A DNA stretch of 64,000 nucleotides from Teichococcus rhizosphaerae (GCF_002631185.1 NZ_PDNU01000007.1:29364-93363); one strand, 5' to 3'. Positions 27,088-36,568 are shown, numbered from the stretch's first letter. Notes: generated by a model from the letters alone, not told the origin. Translations and numbers: made by a program.

Positions 27088-28509
27088 ATGACCACTGTTC
27101 CCCGCCCCGAGACGCTGTCGCCGGAGGCCGCCACCGCCACAACCGAGCCCGGCGGGCGGAAGAAGCTGTTCATCCGCACCTGGGGCTGCCAGATGAACGT
27201 CTATGACAGCACCCGCATGGCGGATGTGCTGGCCCCCCTCGGCTACGGCCCCGCCGAAACGCCGGAGGAGGCCGACATGGTCATCCTCAACACCTGCCAC
27301 ATCCGCGAGAAGGCCTCGGAGAAGGTGTTCTCCGACCTGGGCCGCCTGCGCCTGCTGAAGACCGAGAAGGCGGCGGCGGGCCAGAAGATGGTGCTGGCGG
27401 TCGCCGGCTGCGTGGCGCAGGCGGAGGGCGCCGAGATCACCGCCCGCGCCCCTTGGGTCGACATCGTGCTCGGCCCGCAGACCTATCACCGCCTGCCGGA
27501 GATGGTGGCCCGCGCTTCCCGCGCCGCCGGGGCGCAGATCGACACCGACTTCCCCGTGGAGCAGAAGTTCGACCTGCTGCCCGAGGTGAACGCCACCCAG
27601 GGCCCCGTCGCCTTCCTCACCATCCAGGAGGGCTGCGACAAGTTCTGCTCCTTCTGCGTGGTGCCCTACACGCGCGGCGCCGAGTTCTCGCGCCCCGTGG
27701 CGGCCATCCTGGCGGAGGCGAAGCGCCTGGTGGCGGGCGGCGCGCGGGAGATCGCGCTGCTCGGGCAGAACGTGAACGCCTGGCATGGCGAGGCGCCGGA
27801 CGGCTCCGCCTGGACGCTCTCCCGCCTGCTCTACGAGCTGGCCGAGATCGATGGGCTGGCGCGGCTGCGCTACACCACCAGCCACCCGCGCGACATGGAC
27901 GCGGCGCTGATCCAGGCGCATGGCCGCATCCCCGCGCTCATGCCCTTCCTGCACCTGCCGGTGCAGAGCGGCTCGGACAAGGTGCTGGCGGCGATGAACC
28001 GCGGCCACAAGGCCGAGCTGTTCTACCGCATCGCCGACCAGCTCCGCGAGGCGCGGCCGGACATGGCGCTCTCCTCCGACTTCATCTTGGGCCATCCGGG
28101 CGAGACGGCGGCGGACCATGCCGCCACCATGCGGCTCGTGGAGACGGTGGGCTTCGCGCTTGCCTATTCCTTCAAGTACTCGCCCCGCCCCGGCACGCCG
28201 GCCGCCGGCCAGCCCTTCCAGGTGCCGGAGGCGGAGAAGGATGCCCGCCTGCAGGAGCTGCAGGCGCTGCTGCGCCGGCAGCAGGACCAGTTCAACCGCG
28301 ACTGCGTGGGCCGCGAATGCGACATCCTGCTGACCGGCCCGGGGCGCCACCCCGGGCAGGTGGCCGGGCGCACGCCGTGGCTGCAGCCGGTGCACATGAT
28401 GGGCCCGGCCGGCCTGGCCGGGCGCATGGCGCGGGCGCGCATCGAGGCCGCCCTGCCGAATTCCCTTTCCGCCACCCTGCTGGATGCGAAGGAGCTCGCC
28501 CCCGCTTGA
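27088..28509 (+). CDS. miaB: tRNA-2-methylthio-N6-isopentenyladenosine synthase MiaB
   Basis: A 473-residue methylthiotransferase acting on A37 of tRNAs that read UNN codons. The N-terminal UPF0004 cysteines are in [23 protein letters not shown] and [10 protein letters not shown]. The radical SAM cysteines are in [19 protein letters not shown]-terminal TRAM domain ([31 protein letters not shown] region) follows. It heads the conserved alphaproteobacterial cluster miaB-phoH-ybeY-corC-lnt-HTH. The phoH frame opens at a TTG overlapping the miaB stop, so the two may be coupled. The start at 27088 is set by homology. Confidence 0.93.
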   Translation: MTTVPRPETLSPEAATATTEPGGRKKLFIRTWGCQMNVYDSTRMADVLAPLGYGPAETPEEADMVILNTCHIREKASEKVFSDLGRLRLLKTEKAAAGQKMVLAVAGCVAQAEGAEITARAPWVDIVLGPQTYHRLPEMVARASRAAGAQIDTDFPVEQKFDLLPEVNATQGPVAFLTIQEGCDKFCSFCVVPYTRGAEFSRPVAAILAEAKRLVAGGAREIALLGQNVNAWHGEAPDGSAWTLSRLLYELAEIDGLARLRYTTSHPRDMDAALIQAHGRIPALMPFLHLPVQSGSDKVLAAMNRGHKAELFYRIADQLREARPDMALSSDFILGHPGETAADHAATMRLVETVGFALAYSFKYSPRPGTPAAGQPFQVPEAEKDARLQELQALLRRQQDQFNRDCVGRECDILLTGPGRHPGQVAGRTPWLQPVHMMGPAGLAGRMARARIEAALPNSLSATLLDAKELAPA

Positions 28510-28550
28510 GCAACTCCACCCCCATCGCTCTGCGGGCCGACCCCCGCGCC

Positions 28551-29663
28551 ATGAGCCGCCCCATGATGGCCGACACCGTCTCCGCCGCCCGCACCGTCAC
28601 GCTGCAGTTCGACGACAACGCGCTGCTGCCGCTGCTCTATGGCGAGCACGACCGGCACCTGGCCCAGATCGAGCAGCGGATGGGGGTGCGGCTGGCCAGC
28701 CGCGGCAACCGCCTCTCGATCACCGGCTCGGCCGAGGGCACCTCGGTCGCGGAGGCGGCGCTGCGCAGCCTGTGGCGGCAACTGGAACGCGGGGAGAACG
28801 TGGCGATGCCGGAAGTGGAGGCCGCGATGCGCCTGGCCCAGCGCCGCGCCGACGCGCCGCGGGAAAGCCTGCCGGACACGCCCGAGCCGCGCCTGCCGCT
28901 GTCCGACCTGCCGGCGATCCGCACCAAGAAGGGTGCCATCGCGCCCCGCAGCCACGCCCAGGCCGACTACATGGACCTGCTGGCGCGGACCGACATGGTG
29001 TTCGGCATCGGCCCCGCCGGCACGGGCAAGACCTACCTCGCCGTGGCGCAGGGTGTCGCGATGCTGATGGCCGGGCGCGTGGACCGTATCGTGCTGTCCC
29101 GCCCCGCCGTGGAGGCGGGCGAGCGGCTGGGCTTCCTGCCGGGTGACATGAAGGAGAAGGTAGACCCCTATCTCCGCCCGCTCTACGACGCCCTGCACGA
29201 CATGATGCCGGCCGACCAGGTGCAGCGCCGCATCGTCTCGGGCGAGATCGAGATCGCGCCGCTGGCCTTCATGCGCGGCCGGACGCTGGCCCATTGCTAC
29301 GCCATCCTCGACGAGGCGCAGAACACCACCCCCGCCCAGATCAAGATGTTCCTCACCCGCATGGGCGAGGGCACGCGCATGGTGATCACCGGCGATCCCA
29401 CCCAGGTGGACCTCCCCCCCGGCCAGAAATCCGGGCTGGTGGAGGCTCTCTCCGTGCTGGACGGGGTGCAGGGGATCGGCGTCTCGCGCTTCGGCGAGCA
29501 GGACGTGGTGCGGCATCCGCTGGTGGCGCGCATCGTCGCCGCCTATAATCGCGCCGATCAGTTGGCCCACGGCGCCGCCAGGACGGGCGGGCCGGGCGCG
29601 GCCGGCGCCGGGACGGAAACGCTCCGTCGCGGCAGGAAGGAGAATGATGGAACCGGGAAGTAG
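28551..29663 (+). CDS. PhoH-family ATPase
   Basis: A 370-residue cytosolic ATPase. An N-terminal KH-like region ([45 protein letters not shown]) precedes the PhoH domain with Walker A GPAGTGKT and Walker [40 protein letters not shown]. PhoH proteins are thought to act in RNA metabolism together with YbeY, whose gene follows. ATG 28551 has no clear ribosome-binding site. TTG 28506, which overlaps the miaB stop and has AAGGAG 11 bases upstream, is a credible alternative. The 3' end overlaps ybeY by ~17 bases. Confidence 0.9.
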   Translation: MSRPMMADTVSAARTVTLQFDDNALLPLLYGEHDRHLAQIEQRMGVRLASRGNRLSITGSAEGTSVAEAALRSLWRQLERGENVAMPEVEAAMRLAQRRADAPRESLPDTPEPRLPLSDLPAIRTKKGAIAPRSHAQADYMDLLARTDMVFGIGPAGTGKTYLAVAQGVAMLMAGRVDRIVLSRPAVEAGERLGFLPGDMKEKVDPYLRPLYDALHDMMPADQVQRRIVSGEIEIAPLAFMRGRTLAHCYAILDEAQNTTPAQIKMFLTRMGEGTRMVITGDPTQVDLPPGQKSGLVEALSVLDGVQGIGVSRFGEQDVVRHPLVARIVAAYNRADQLAHGAARTGGPGAAGAGTETLRRGRKENDGTGK

Positions 29664-30198
29664 CTCGCCCGGCCGCAACAGCGCGGCCGGGCCTTCGCAG
29701 CCGGAGGTGACGGTCATCGTCGAAGCCCCGGCATGGCGCGCGGCGGTGCCGCGGGTCGAGGATCTGGCGCGCCGCGCCGCGGAAGCCGCCTGGGCCGAGA
29801 TGGCCCTGGATGGCGGCACGAGGGACGCCGCGCCTTGCGGGGCTGCCGCCGGCGCCCCCTTCGGCGCCATGACCGTGCTGCTGACGGATGACCGGGCGGT
29901 GAAGCGCCTGAACAGCCAGCACCGCGGCAAGGTCAAGCCCACCAACGTGCTGTCCTTTCCCGGCGAGGGCTTCGGGCATCTCGGCGACATCGCGCTGGCG
30001 CTCGGCGTCGTGCGGCGGGAGGCGCGCGGGGCGCGCCGCCGGGTGGGCGCGCATCTGGCACATCTGGTGGCGCATGGCACGCTGCACCTGGGCGGCCACG
30101 ACCACATCCAGGCCGGGGAGGCCCGCCGGATGGAACGGGCCGAGGCGCGCATCATGCGGCGCCTCAACATGCCCAATCCGTGGCGGGGGGTGACATGA
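29647..30198 (+). CDS. ybeY: rRNA maturation endoribonuclease YbeY
   Basis: A ~183-residue metalloprotein needed for 16S rRNA 3'-end maturation and 70S quality control. The zinc motif H-x3-H-x5-H is seen as [15 protein letters not shown]; the usual Tyr before the last Asp-His is replaced by His. The upstream part keeps [30 protein letters not shown] and [14 protein letters not shown] lies 4 bases before ATG 29647; ATG 29644 is only one base from it. The N-terminal ~30 residues are a poorly conserved extension. Its stop overlaps the corC start (ATGA). Confidence 0.92.
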   Translation: MEPGSSSPGRNSAAGPSQPEVTVIVEAPAWRAAVPRVEDLARRAAEAAWAEMALDGGTRDAAPCGAAAGAPFGAMTVLLTDDRAVKRLNSQHRGKVKPTNVLSFPGEGFGHLGDIALALGVVRREARGARRRVGAHLAHLVAHGTLHLGGHDHIQAGEARRMERAEARIMRRLNMPNPWRGVT

Positions 30199-31124
30199 GC
30201 GGCAGCGAATCGCGCGACGGCATCCTCTGGCGCCTCCAGGGATTGTTGCGGCGCCGCTCCGCCGAGAGCGTGCGCGACCAGGTGGAGGCCCTTGTCGAGG
30301 GCCGCGAGCACCACGAGCCCTCCGAGAATGGCGGCCCGCCGCGCCCGGAGCTGGACGCGCAGGAGCGCGCCCTGCTGACCAACGTGCTGAAGCTGCGCGG
30401 CAAGACCGCCAGCGACGTGATGGTGCCGCGCGCCGACATCGTGGCCATGCCCGAGGACCTGACGCTGGAGCAGGCCATCCGCCTCATCCAGCGCGAGGGC
30501 CACAGCCGCTTCCCCGTCTACCGGGAGCAGCTCGACGAGATCGTCGGCATGGTCCACATCAAGGACGTGTTCGCCAGCGTCGGGCGCGAGGGGCCGTTCA
30601 GCATGGCCGCCGTGCTGCGCAAGCCGCTCTTCGTCGTGCCTTCCGTGCCGGTGCTGGACCTGCTGCTGCAGATGCGCCAGGCCCGCATGCACCTGGCGCT
30701 GGTGGTGGACGAGTATGGCGGCATCGACGGCCTCGTCACCATCGAGGACCTCGTCGAGACCATCACCGGCGACATCTCCGACGAGCATGACGAGGACCGG
30801 CCGGCGCAGATCGTCGAGCGCACGGACGGGCTGATCGACCTCGATGCCCGCACGCCCGTCGAGCTGTTCGAGCAGCGCCTCGGCGTCATCCTCACCGAGG
30901 ACGAGCGGGAACAGGACATCGACACGGTGGGGGGGCTGGTCTTCACCCTGGCCGGGCGCGTGCCGGCCAAGGGGGAGCTGATCTCGCATTCCTCCGGCCT
31001 GGAGTTCCGCGTGCTCGATGCCGATCCGCGCCGCATCCGCCGCCTGCGCGTGCGGCGGCCGGGAAGCGGGAATGGCAGCGGAAACGGCGGCGGCAACGCT
31101 GGCGACGCGGCCCAGGCGGCCTGA
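30195..31124 (+). CDS. CorC/HlyC-family CBS-domain protein
   Basis: A 309-residue cytosolic protein. Two CBS domains ([85 protein letters not shown]) are followed by a CorC_HlyC transporter-associated domain ([16 protein letters not shown] ... [21 protein letters not shown]). Members are linked to magnesium/cobalt efflux and in E. coli the gene sits beside ybeY and lnt. It lacks the membrane domain of the larger CNNM-like proteins. The C-terminus is Gly/Asn-rich low complexity. Start overlaps the ybeY stop by 4 bases. Confidence 0.88.
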   Translation: MSGSESRDGILWRLQGLLRRRSAESVRDQVEALVEGREHHEPSENGGPPRPELDAQERALLTNVLKLRGKTASDVMVPRADIVAMPEDLTLEQAIRLIQREGHSRFPVYREQLDEIVGMVHIKDVFASVGREGPFSMAAVLRKPLFVVPSVPVLDLLLQMRQARMHLALVVDEYGGIDGLVTIEDLVETITGDISDEHDEDRPAQIVERTDGLIDLDARTPVELFEQRLGVILTEDEREQDIDTVGGLVFTLAGRVPAKGELISHSSGLEFRVLDADPRRIRRLRVRRPGSGNGSGNGGGNAGDAAQAA

Positions 31125-31130
31125 CGGAAC

Positions 31131-31156
31131 GGCCCGGGGGCACCGTCCCCCGGGCC
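31131..31156 (+). terminator. Intrinsic-terminator-like hairpin after corC
   Basis: GGCCCGGGGG (31131-31140) and its exact complement CCCCCGGGCC (31147-31156) form a 10-bp stem with loop CACCGT, followed by TTCCCC. The U-run is weak. It may separate miaB-phoH-ybeY-corC from lnt. Confidence 0.5.
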
Positions 31157-31289
31157 TTCCCCGCTCCCCGACCCCCGCTTTCCGCGCCCCCGCCCTCCCC
31201 ACCGGCCGGCGCCTTGCCCCGCCGGCCCCGGCGGGCGAAACCCGGGCGCCTCGCGGCCCCGCCGCACCCTGCTGAGGGTTTTTCCGCCC

Positions 31290-32825
31290 GTGCTGACACG
31301 CCTGTCCCGACTGAGCGGCCGGAAGGCCCTGTTCGCGGCCTTCGGCCTTGGGGCGCTTGGCGCCCTGGCCCTGCCGCCGCTCCATCTCGTGCCCCTGCTG
31401 CTGCTGGCGGTGCCTGGGCTGCTGGCGCTGCTGGATGGCGCCGGCTCGGCCCGCCGGGCGGCGCTGATCGGCTTCGCCTGGGGATGGGGCCACCATGTCG
31501 CCGGCCTCTACTGGATCAGCCACGCCCTGCTGACCGACCCCTGGCGCTGGGGCTGGCTGGTGCCCATCGCCGTGCCGGGGCTGGCCTTGCCGCTGGCACT
31601 CTACATCGCCCTCGCGGCGCTCGCGGCCTGGATGGCGCGGCCCGGTTGGCCCCGCTGGCTGGCCCTGGCCGGCGCATGGACGCTGCTGGAGGTGCTGCGC
31701 GGCCTGCTTTTCACCGGCTTCCCGTGGAACGCCATGGGCTCGGTCTGGGCCTTCCACGCCCTGCCGCTGCAGCCGGCCGCCTGGGTTGGTGTCCATGGCC
31801 TCTCGCTGATCACCATGCTGCTGGCCGGGCTGCCCTGGCCGGGGCGGCGGGCGCCCGGCCGGGCTTTCGCGGGGGGGGCGCTGGCGCTGCTGGCGCTGGG
31901 CGGCCTCGGCGCGGCGCGGCTGGCGCAGCCTGCGCCGGCGGACCGGGACGTCACCCTGATGCTGGTGCAGGGCAACATCCAGCAGGAGGCGAAGTGGCGC
32001 GAGGACCAGCGCTGGCCGATCTTCCGCCGCTATCTCGACCTGACCCGCCAGGGCGCCGCCGCCGCCCCCCTGGAGCCCGGCCGCCCCCTGGTCGTCATCT
32101 GGCCGGAAACGGCGAGTCCCTTCCTGCTGCCGCAGGACGAGGCGGCACGCGGCTACGTGGCCCAGGTCCTGCCGCCGGGCGGGGTGCTGCTGGCCGGCTC
32201 CGTGCGCGCCGAGTGGCGGGCCGACGGCACGCTGGCGCGGGTGTTCAACAGCCTCTCCGCGGTGGATGCGAGCGGCGCCCTGCGCGGTGTCTATGACAAG
32301 GCGCATCTCGTTCCCTTTGGCGAGTACATGCCGCTGCGCGGGCTGATCCCCATCCGCGTCGTGCAGGGGGGCGTGGACTTCTCGGCGGGGCCGGGGCTGG
32401 TGGCGCTGGCGCCCGCCGGCCTGCCCGCCTTCAGCCCGCTCATCTGCTACGAGGTCATCTTCCCCGGCGCCGTCACGCCGGCCGAGCGGCCGGCCTGGCT
32501 GCTCAACGTCACCAACGATGCCTGGTTCGGCTTCTCGGCCGGCCCCTACCAGCACCTGGCCGCCGCGCGGCTGCGTGCGGTGGAGGAAGGGCTGCCACTG
32601 GCGCGTGCGGCACAGACGGGAATCTCTGCCATTTTCAATGCGCGCGGAGAGGTGATCGCGTGGATCGGCCTGGGCGAGGCAGGCACGGCCCGGGCGCCGC
32701 TGCCAGCCGCGCTGCCGCCGACAATCTTTGCCAGGACAGGCAATCTCGGAGCGACCCTGGCGGCGTTCCTGATGCTCTCGGTTGCACTTCTCAACCGCTT
32801 ATCTACAATGTGGCGATCAATCTGA
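31290..32825 (+). CDS. lnt: Apolipoprotein N-acyltransferase Lnt
   Basis: A 511-residue inner-membrane enzyme that adds the third acyl chain to lipoproteins. About six hydrophobic segments fill residues 1-215, and one more lies near the C-terminus. Between them is the periplasmic nitrilase domain with the Glu-Lys-Cys triad: Glu in VIWPETASPFLL, Lys in GVYDKAHLVPFGEYMP, and Cys in PLICYEVIFPG. The motif LLNVTNDAWFGFSAGPYQHLAAARLRAVE is highly characteristic. GTG 31290 opens the conserved frame. At least two lipoproteins and LolA are also encoded in the window. Confidence 0.93.
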   Translation: MLTRLSRLSGRKALFAAFGLGALGALALPPLHLVPLLLLAVPGLLALLDGAGSARRAALIGFAWGWGHHVAGLYWISHALLTDPWRWGWLVPIAVPGLALPLALYIALAALAAWMARPGWPRWLALAGAWTLLEVLRGLLFTGFPWNAMGSVWAFHALPLQPAAWVGVHGLSLITMLLAGLPWPGRRAPGRAFAGGALALLALGGLGAARLAQPAPADRDVTLMLVQGNIQQEAKWREDQRWPIFRRYLDLTRQGAAAAPLEPGRPLVVIWPETASPFLLPQDEAARGYVAQVLPPGGVLLAGSVRAEWRADGTLARVFNSLSAVDASGALRGVYDKAHLVPFGEYMPLRGLIPIRVVQGGVDFSAGPGLVALAPAGLPAFSPLICYEVIFPGAVTPAERPAWLLNVTNDAWFGFSAGPYQHLAAARLRAVEEGLPLARAAQTGISAIFNARGEVIAWIGLGEAGTARAPLPAALPPTIFARTGNLGATLAAFLMLSVALLNRLSTMWRSI

Positions 32826-32844
32826 CGCGGAATGACTATTTTTT

Positions 32845-32892
32845 GAGAATTCTCGAAAGAGTTGACTTTTTGCTAACGAAGCGTTAGATAAT
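32845..32892 (+). promoter_or_regulatory. Promoter with two palindromic operators ahead of the XRE regulator gene
   Basis: In an AT-rich island unlike its surroundings, TTGACT (32862-32867) and TAGATA (32885-32890) are spaced by 17 bases, a good sigma-70 promoter. Two palindromes flank or sit in it: GAGAATTCTC (32845-32854) just upstream of the -35, and CTAACGAAGCGTTAG (32873-32887) inside the spacer. The second would be an ideal autorepression site for the downstream HTH protein; that link is inferred. Confidence 0.65.
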
Positions 32893-32999
32893 CGGTACAC
32901 ACACAAGCGGGGGTCGCCCGAGTGGCACGCCACAGCGAGAGCATAGGCGGGACCGCGACCAGCGAACGCGGTGCTGCAATTGGCGGCGGAGGGTCAAGG

Positions 33000-33449
33000 A
33001 TGCCCGTGGATGATGTTGCGGAGAAGGGCGAGCGCGAGCACCGTCCGAGCCCCATCGATGTCCATGTCGGCACCCGTGTCCGGCTCCGCCGGACACTCCT
33101 GGGAATGAGCCAGGAGAAGCTGGGCGAGGCGCTCGGCTTGACCTTTCAGCAGGTCCAGAAATACGAGCGGGGCGTCAACCGCATCGGAGCCAGTCGGCTG
33201 TTCGACCTGGCGCGGGTGCTGGACGTGCCGATCGGCTTCTTCTTCGACGACATGCCCGATGCCATGGGTGGCAGCGGAGCCCTGCGCGCGAGGCTGGGCG
33301 GTTTCGCCGAGCAGCAGGAAGGCTTCGAGGACGACACGCTGCACAAGCGCGAGACGCTGGAGCTGGTGCGCGCCTATTACCGCATCACCGAGCCGGCCGT
33401 GCGCAAGCGCGTCTTCGACCTGATCAAGAGCCTGGCGCCCACCGAGTAA
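33000..33449 (+). CDS. XRE-family transcriptional regulator
   Basis: A 149-residue DNA-binding protein. The HTH reads DVHVGTRVRLRRTLLGMSQEKLGEALGLTFQQVQKYERGVNRIGASRLFDLARVLDVPIGFFFDDMP, the alphaproteobacterial SinR-like type found downstream of lnt. The C-terminal helices (DTLHKRETLELVRAYYRITEPAVRKRVFDLIKSLA) probably mediate oligomerisation. GGAGGG lies 6 bases before ATG 33000, better than GTG 32922 further upstream, leaving a ~100-base leader after the promoter. In many relatives metK and trmB follow; here the operon ends at a strong terminator. Autorepression via the upstream palindromes is likely. Confidence 0.85.
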   Translation: MPVDDVAEKGEREHRPSPIDVHVGTRVRLRRTLLGMSQEKLGEALGLTFQQVQKYERGVNRIGASRLFDLARVLDVPIGFFFDDMPDAMGGSGALRARLGGFAEQQEGFEDDTLHKRETLELVRAYYRITEPAVRKRVFDLIKSLAPTE

Positions 33450-33466
33450 GGGGCGGCAGGCGCGGA

Positions 33467-33499
33467 AAAGGCCGGGGAGCCCCATGTTCCCCGGCCTTT
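33467..33499. terminator. Strong bidirectional intrinsic terminator
   Basis: AAAGGCCGGGGA (33467-33478) and its exact complement TCCCCGGCCTTT (33488-33499) give a perfect 12-bp stem with a 9-base loop. A-rich and T-rich flanks serve both strands. It lies between the convergent XRE and olsA genes. Confidence 0.85.
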
Positions 33500-33521
33500 C
33501 TTCCCTCGATTGCGGCCCGTC

Positions 33522-34430
33522 TCAGCGGGCGCGCAGCGGCACCGGGGCGCGGTTCTGGCGCAGCTCGGCGGCGCCTTCGGCCACCGTCCGCTCCACCGCC
33601 TGCGTCAGCGCCTTGCGGTCACGGAAGGCACGCGGATCGGCCGGCTGGTGCAGCAGCACCGTCACCCGTCCGCCCGGCTGCCGCGCCAGCCGCCAGAAAT
33701 GGCTGCCCAGATCCATGTCGCCATACCAGGCGAAATGCGCGCGGTCCCGCCGGCAGGCCGGCAGCCCGCCCAGGCGGTCATACACCACCGAGATGGGCTG
33801 CACGGCCGCCGCCGCCTCGGCCACGCCGAGGAAGGCGGAGCGGAAGGGCAGAACGCGGGTGCCGTCATTGCTGGTGCCCTCGGGAAACAGGATCAGGCTG
33901 CCCCCTTCCTGCAGGCGGTCGCGCATGGCGGCGGCTTCCTCCCCCGTGCGGCCGCGGCTGCGGCTGACGAAGACGGTGCGGCCGAGCCGCGCCACCGTCC
34001 GCACCCCGGGCCAGTTCCCCACCTCCGCCTTGGACACGAAGGCCGCCTCCAGCACGCTGCCCAGCACCAGGATGTCCAGCCAGGAGGAATGGTTCGACAG
34101 GAACAGGGTGGGCCGCGCCGTGGAAATGCCGCCCACCACCTGCACGCGCAGCCCGATCAGCCGGCAGAGCACGGAATGGTAGAAGCGCGGAAAGGCGAGC
34201 TTGCCGCGCCCCGGCAGGACCAGCAGCAGCGCCTGGATGGGGATGCAGAGCAGCGTCCAGAGCAGCGCCGAGACCAGGCGGCGCACGGCGCGCAAGCGGC
34301 CGGCGAGCGGGCGAGGCTCCTGGTCCAGCAGCCCGGCCGAAGGGCCCGGCGCCCGGCGCAGGAGCGGCGGCCGGGTCTTTCGCGGCGGGGTCTGCGAGAG
34401 GTCGTCGGGGGTGCGGGCTATGGCCACCAT
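33522..34430 (-). CDS. olsA: Ornithine-lipid acyltransferase OlsA (PlsC family)
   Basis: A ~302-residue membrane-associated acyltransferase. A hydrophobic segment (LLWTLLCIPIQALLLVLP) precedes the PlsC domain with the H-x4-D motif in LSNHSSWLDILVLGS, the substrate motif LILFPEGTSNDGTRVLPFRSAFL, and VFVSRSRGRTGEEAAAM. By itself it could be a phosphatidate-forming PlsC. Its place directly downstream of olsB points to OlsA, which O-acylates lyso-ornithine lipid to ornithine lipid. ATG 34430 is chosen as the nearest start to the domain; 34490 is possible. A strong terminator follows. Confidence 0.75.
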   Translation of the reverse strand: MVAIARTPDDLSQTPPRKTRPPLLRRAPGPSAGLLDQEPRPLAGRLRAVRRLVSALLWTLLCIPIQALLLVLPGRGKLAFPRFYHSVLCRLIGLRVQVVGGISTARPTLFLSNHSSWLDILVLGSVLEAAFVSKAEVGNWPGVRTVARLGRTVFVSRSRGRTGEEAAAMRDRLQEGGSLILFPEGTSNDGTRVLPFRSAFLGVAEAAAAVQPISVVYDRLGGLPACRRDRAHFAWYGDMDLGSHFWRLARQPGGRVTVLLHQPADPRAFRDRKALTQAVERTVAEGAAELRQNRAPVPLRAR

Positions 34431-34512
34431 GGCCAAGCCGGATAGCGGAGCCGCGGCGGCAGGACAATGACGGCTTCGTTTCGCCGCCATGACATCGGGC
34501 GGCCCGCCCTTC

Positions 34513-35358
34513 CTATTCCGGGGCCCCGCCTTCCTGGGCACCGCCTTCCTGGGCACCCCGGTGACGCTCGTAGTGGCGGGAATACTTCTCGGTCACGAGT
34601 TCCGTCTTCACCACCACGCAGACATCGGTGGTGTTGAACTGGGTGTCGATCACCGCGCCATCGCCCACGAAGCCGCCGAGGCGCAGATAGCCCTTCACCA
34701 GCGGCGGCAGGTCCGCCAGCGCCGCGCGCCTGTCGATGCTGGCGGGATCGAGCCGGTCCATCGCGACGAAGCGCTCGGGCAGGGCGCGCGGGCGGATCTC
34801 GGCAGGCGCGAGGTGATGGGCGTGCAGGTAGGAGAGCGGCAGGGCCAGCAGGTCGAGATCGGTGCCGGGCAGGCTGGCGCAGCCGAACATCAGCGCGATC
34901 TGGTGGCGCGACACATAGGCCGCGATGCCGGACCACAGGAGCTGCATGGCGGCGCGGTTGCGGTGGCTGGCATCGACGCAGGAGCGGCCCAGCTCCAGCA
35001 CATGGCCCGGCTGCGCCAGCAGCGGCCCGATGTCGTATTCGGAGGCGGAATAGAAGCCGCCCACCCGCTCCGCCGCCGCGCGGCGGATCAGCCGGTAGGT
35101 GCCGACCACGGCGGCCGCGCCCTCGCCCAGATTGTGGTCCAGCACCAGGAGGTGGTCGGCCACGGCGTCGAAGGCGTCGCGGTCGCGGGCGGTGGCGGCG
35201 GTCTCGGCGTCGGCGCGGGCGCCCATCTCCTCGTAGAAGACGCGGTAGCGCAGCGCCTGGGCCGCCTCGATCTCCTCGGCCGAGGTGGCGATGCGGACGC
35301 CCAGATTGCCGCTGCGCAGCTCGCCGAAGCCGGCGCCGGCGCCGGCCATCACCGTCAT
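34513..35358 (-). CDS. olsB: L-ornithine N-alpha-acyltransferase OlsB
   Basis: A 281-residue GNAT-type enzyme that transfers a 3-hydroxyacyl group from acyl-ACP to ornithine, forming lyso-ornithine lipid. Typical stretches are IEAAQALRYRVFYEEMGA, FDAVADHLLVLDH, VVGTYRLIRRAAAE, LELGRSCVDASHRNRAAMQLLWSGIAAYV, MFGCASLPGTD and LPPLVKGYLRLGGFVGDGAVID. It begins inside the fur stop codon (4-base overlap) and is followed by olsA. The C-terminal tail repeats GAQEG because of a duplicated 15-bp unit (34527-34556). Ornithine lipids replace phospholipids under phosphate limitation or stress. Confidence 0.85.
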   Translation of the reverse strand: MTVMAGAGAGFGELRSGNLGVRIATSAEEIEAAQALRYRVFYEEMGARADAETAATARDRDAFDAVADHLLVLDHNLGEGAAAVVGTYRLIRRAAAERVGGFYSASEYDIGPLLAQPGHVLELGRSCVDASHRNRAAMQLLWSGIAAYVSRHQIALMFGCASLPGTDLDLLALPLSYLHAHHLAPAEIRPRALPERFVAMDRLDPASIDRRAALADLPPLVKGYLRLGGFVGDGAVIDTQFNTTDVCVVVKTELVTEKYSRHYERHRGAQEGGAQEGGAPE

Positions 35359-35867
35359 GCGTCCTCTCCCCCGCGCCGCCGGGTGGAGCGGCGCGGCGGC
35401 AGGGGCGTGCCCTCGGGCGCGCGGCGGGCGAACAGCTCCAGCCGGAAGTCGACCAGGCGGAAGCCGAGCCGGGCCGCGATGGCCTGGGCCAGCGCGTCGC
35501 ACTCGGCGTCGGAGAACTCGATCACCTTGCCGGATTCGACGTCGATCAGGTGGTGGTGGTGGCCATGCTCGGTGGCCTCGTAGCGGGCGCGGCCACCGCC
35601 GAAATCGTGCCGCTCGAGGATGCCCTTCTCCTCCAGCAGCCGGACGGTGCGGTAGACCGTGGCGATGGAGACGCGGGAGTCGAGGGCCAGGGCGCGGCGG
35701 TAGAGCTCCTCCACGTCCGGATGGTCCTCCGCCTCGGAAAGCACGCGCGCGATCAGCCGGCGCTGCCCTGTCATCTTCAGGCCGCGCTCGATGCACAGGC
35801 GCTCGATCCGCAGCGGATCGGGCTGGCTGTCATTGGCGTGGCGGGGCGTGTCGGTGCGCGTGTCCAT
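35355..35867 (-). CDS. fur: Fur-family metalloregulator
   Basis: A ~170-residue regulator. A winged helix (RGLKMTGQRRLIARVLSEAEDHPDVEELYRRALALDSRVSIATVYRTVRLLEEKGILERHDF) is followed by the metal-binding dimerisation domain with HGHHHHLIDVESGKVIEFSD. The C-x2-C zinc site of enterobacterial Fur is missing (VES at that place), as is usual in alphaproteobacterial Fur/Mur proteins, so it may sense iron or manganese. ATG 35867 starts the conserved part; an in-frame start at 35930 would add an unsupported extension. Translation is coupled to olsB by a 4-base overlap. Confidence 0.85.
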   Translation of the reverse strand: MDTRTDTPRHANDSQPDPLRIERLCIERGLKMTGQRRLIARVLSEAEDHPDVEELYRRALALDSRVSIATVYRTVRLLEEKGILERHDFGGGRARYEATEHGHHHHLIDVESGKVIEFSDAECDALAQAIAARLGFRLVDFRLELFARRAPEGTPLPPRRSTRRRGGEDA

Positions 35868-36060
35868 GGGGGCGGTCGGAAGCTCTCTTGTGCCGGCGGA
35901 GCGCGGGACCTTCCCGCCGCCAGCCGGCACGCATTATGGCACGAGGACCGGGCGCGCCATAAGGGAATGGCGCCACGCGCCCCGGCGGCCATGCCCCTGG
36001 CTTGCCATTATTGGTCGGCCAAGGCAAGGCGGCCGCCCGGAAGGGCGGGCCCGCCCGCGC

Positions 36061-36507
36061 TCAGGCGGAGGCGGCGACGCGCCGCTGGCGGGTGCCGCGC
36101 GGCTTGGTGCCGAGGCCGATCTTCTTGGCCAGCGAGGAGCGGTGGCGCGCATAGTTCGGGGCGACCATCGGGTAGTCGGCCGGCAGGCCCCAGCGCTCGC
36201 GATACTGTTCCGGGGTCATGTCATAGGCGGTCTTCAGATGCCGCTTCAGCATCTTCAGCTTCTTGCCGTCCTCGAGGCACACCAGATACTCGTCCGTGAC
36301 CGACTTCTTGACGGCGACGGCGGGCTGCGGGCGTTCCGCGGGAGCCGCCGTGACGATGGGAGCCGTGCCAAGACCAGACAAAGTCCGGTGGACCTGCTCG
36401 ATCAGATTCGGCACGTCGGTCAGCGGAACCGAATTGTTGGACACATGCGCGGCGACAATCTGCGCCGTCAGCCCCAAGAGTTCGCGCCCGCCTTGTTCTT
36501 CTGACAT
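36061..36507 (-). CDS. mucR: MucR/Ros-family transcriptional regulator
   Basis: A 148-residue DNA-binding protein of the prokaryotic zinc-finger type. The N-terminus (LLGLTAQIVAAHVSNNSVPLTDVPNLIEQVHRTLSGL) oligomerises. The finger region reads VCLEDGKKLKMLKRHLKTAYDMTPEQYRERWGLPADYPMVAPNYARHRSSLAKKIGLG. Only one Cys is present (CLED), so Asp or another residue must stand in for the second ligand, or the domain folds without zinc, as reported for some members. MucR proteins silence AT-rich promoters, including their own. ATG 36507 begins the conserved N-terminus; GAGG lies ~8 bases upstream. The 5' region is an AT-rich island. Confidence 0.88.
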   Translation of the reverse strand: MSEEQGGRELLGLTAQIVAAHVSNNSVPLTDVPNLIEQVHRTLSGLGTAPIVTAAPAERPQPAVAVKKSVTDEYLVCLEDGKKLKMLKRHLKTAYDMTPEQYRERWGLPADYPMVAPNYARHRSSLAKKIGLGTKPRGTRQRRVAASA

Positions 36508-36568
36508 TCCCACGCCTCGCAAAAAAAACGTTTAAGCCCGGACGTCTCTTACGGCCTTGACTTTGCCG

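Noticed and set aside
28164..32555. A 1463-codon open frame on the minus strand opposite phoH-ybeY-corC-lnt
   Set aside because: Same reason: it mirrors known genes, with Gln/His/Arg-rich shadow composition and no ribosome-binding site.
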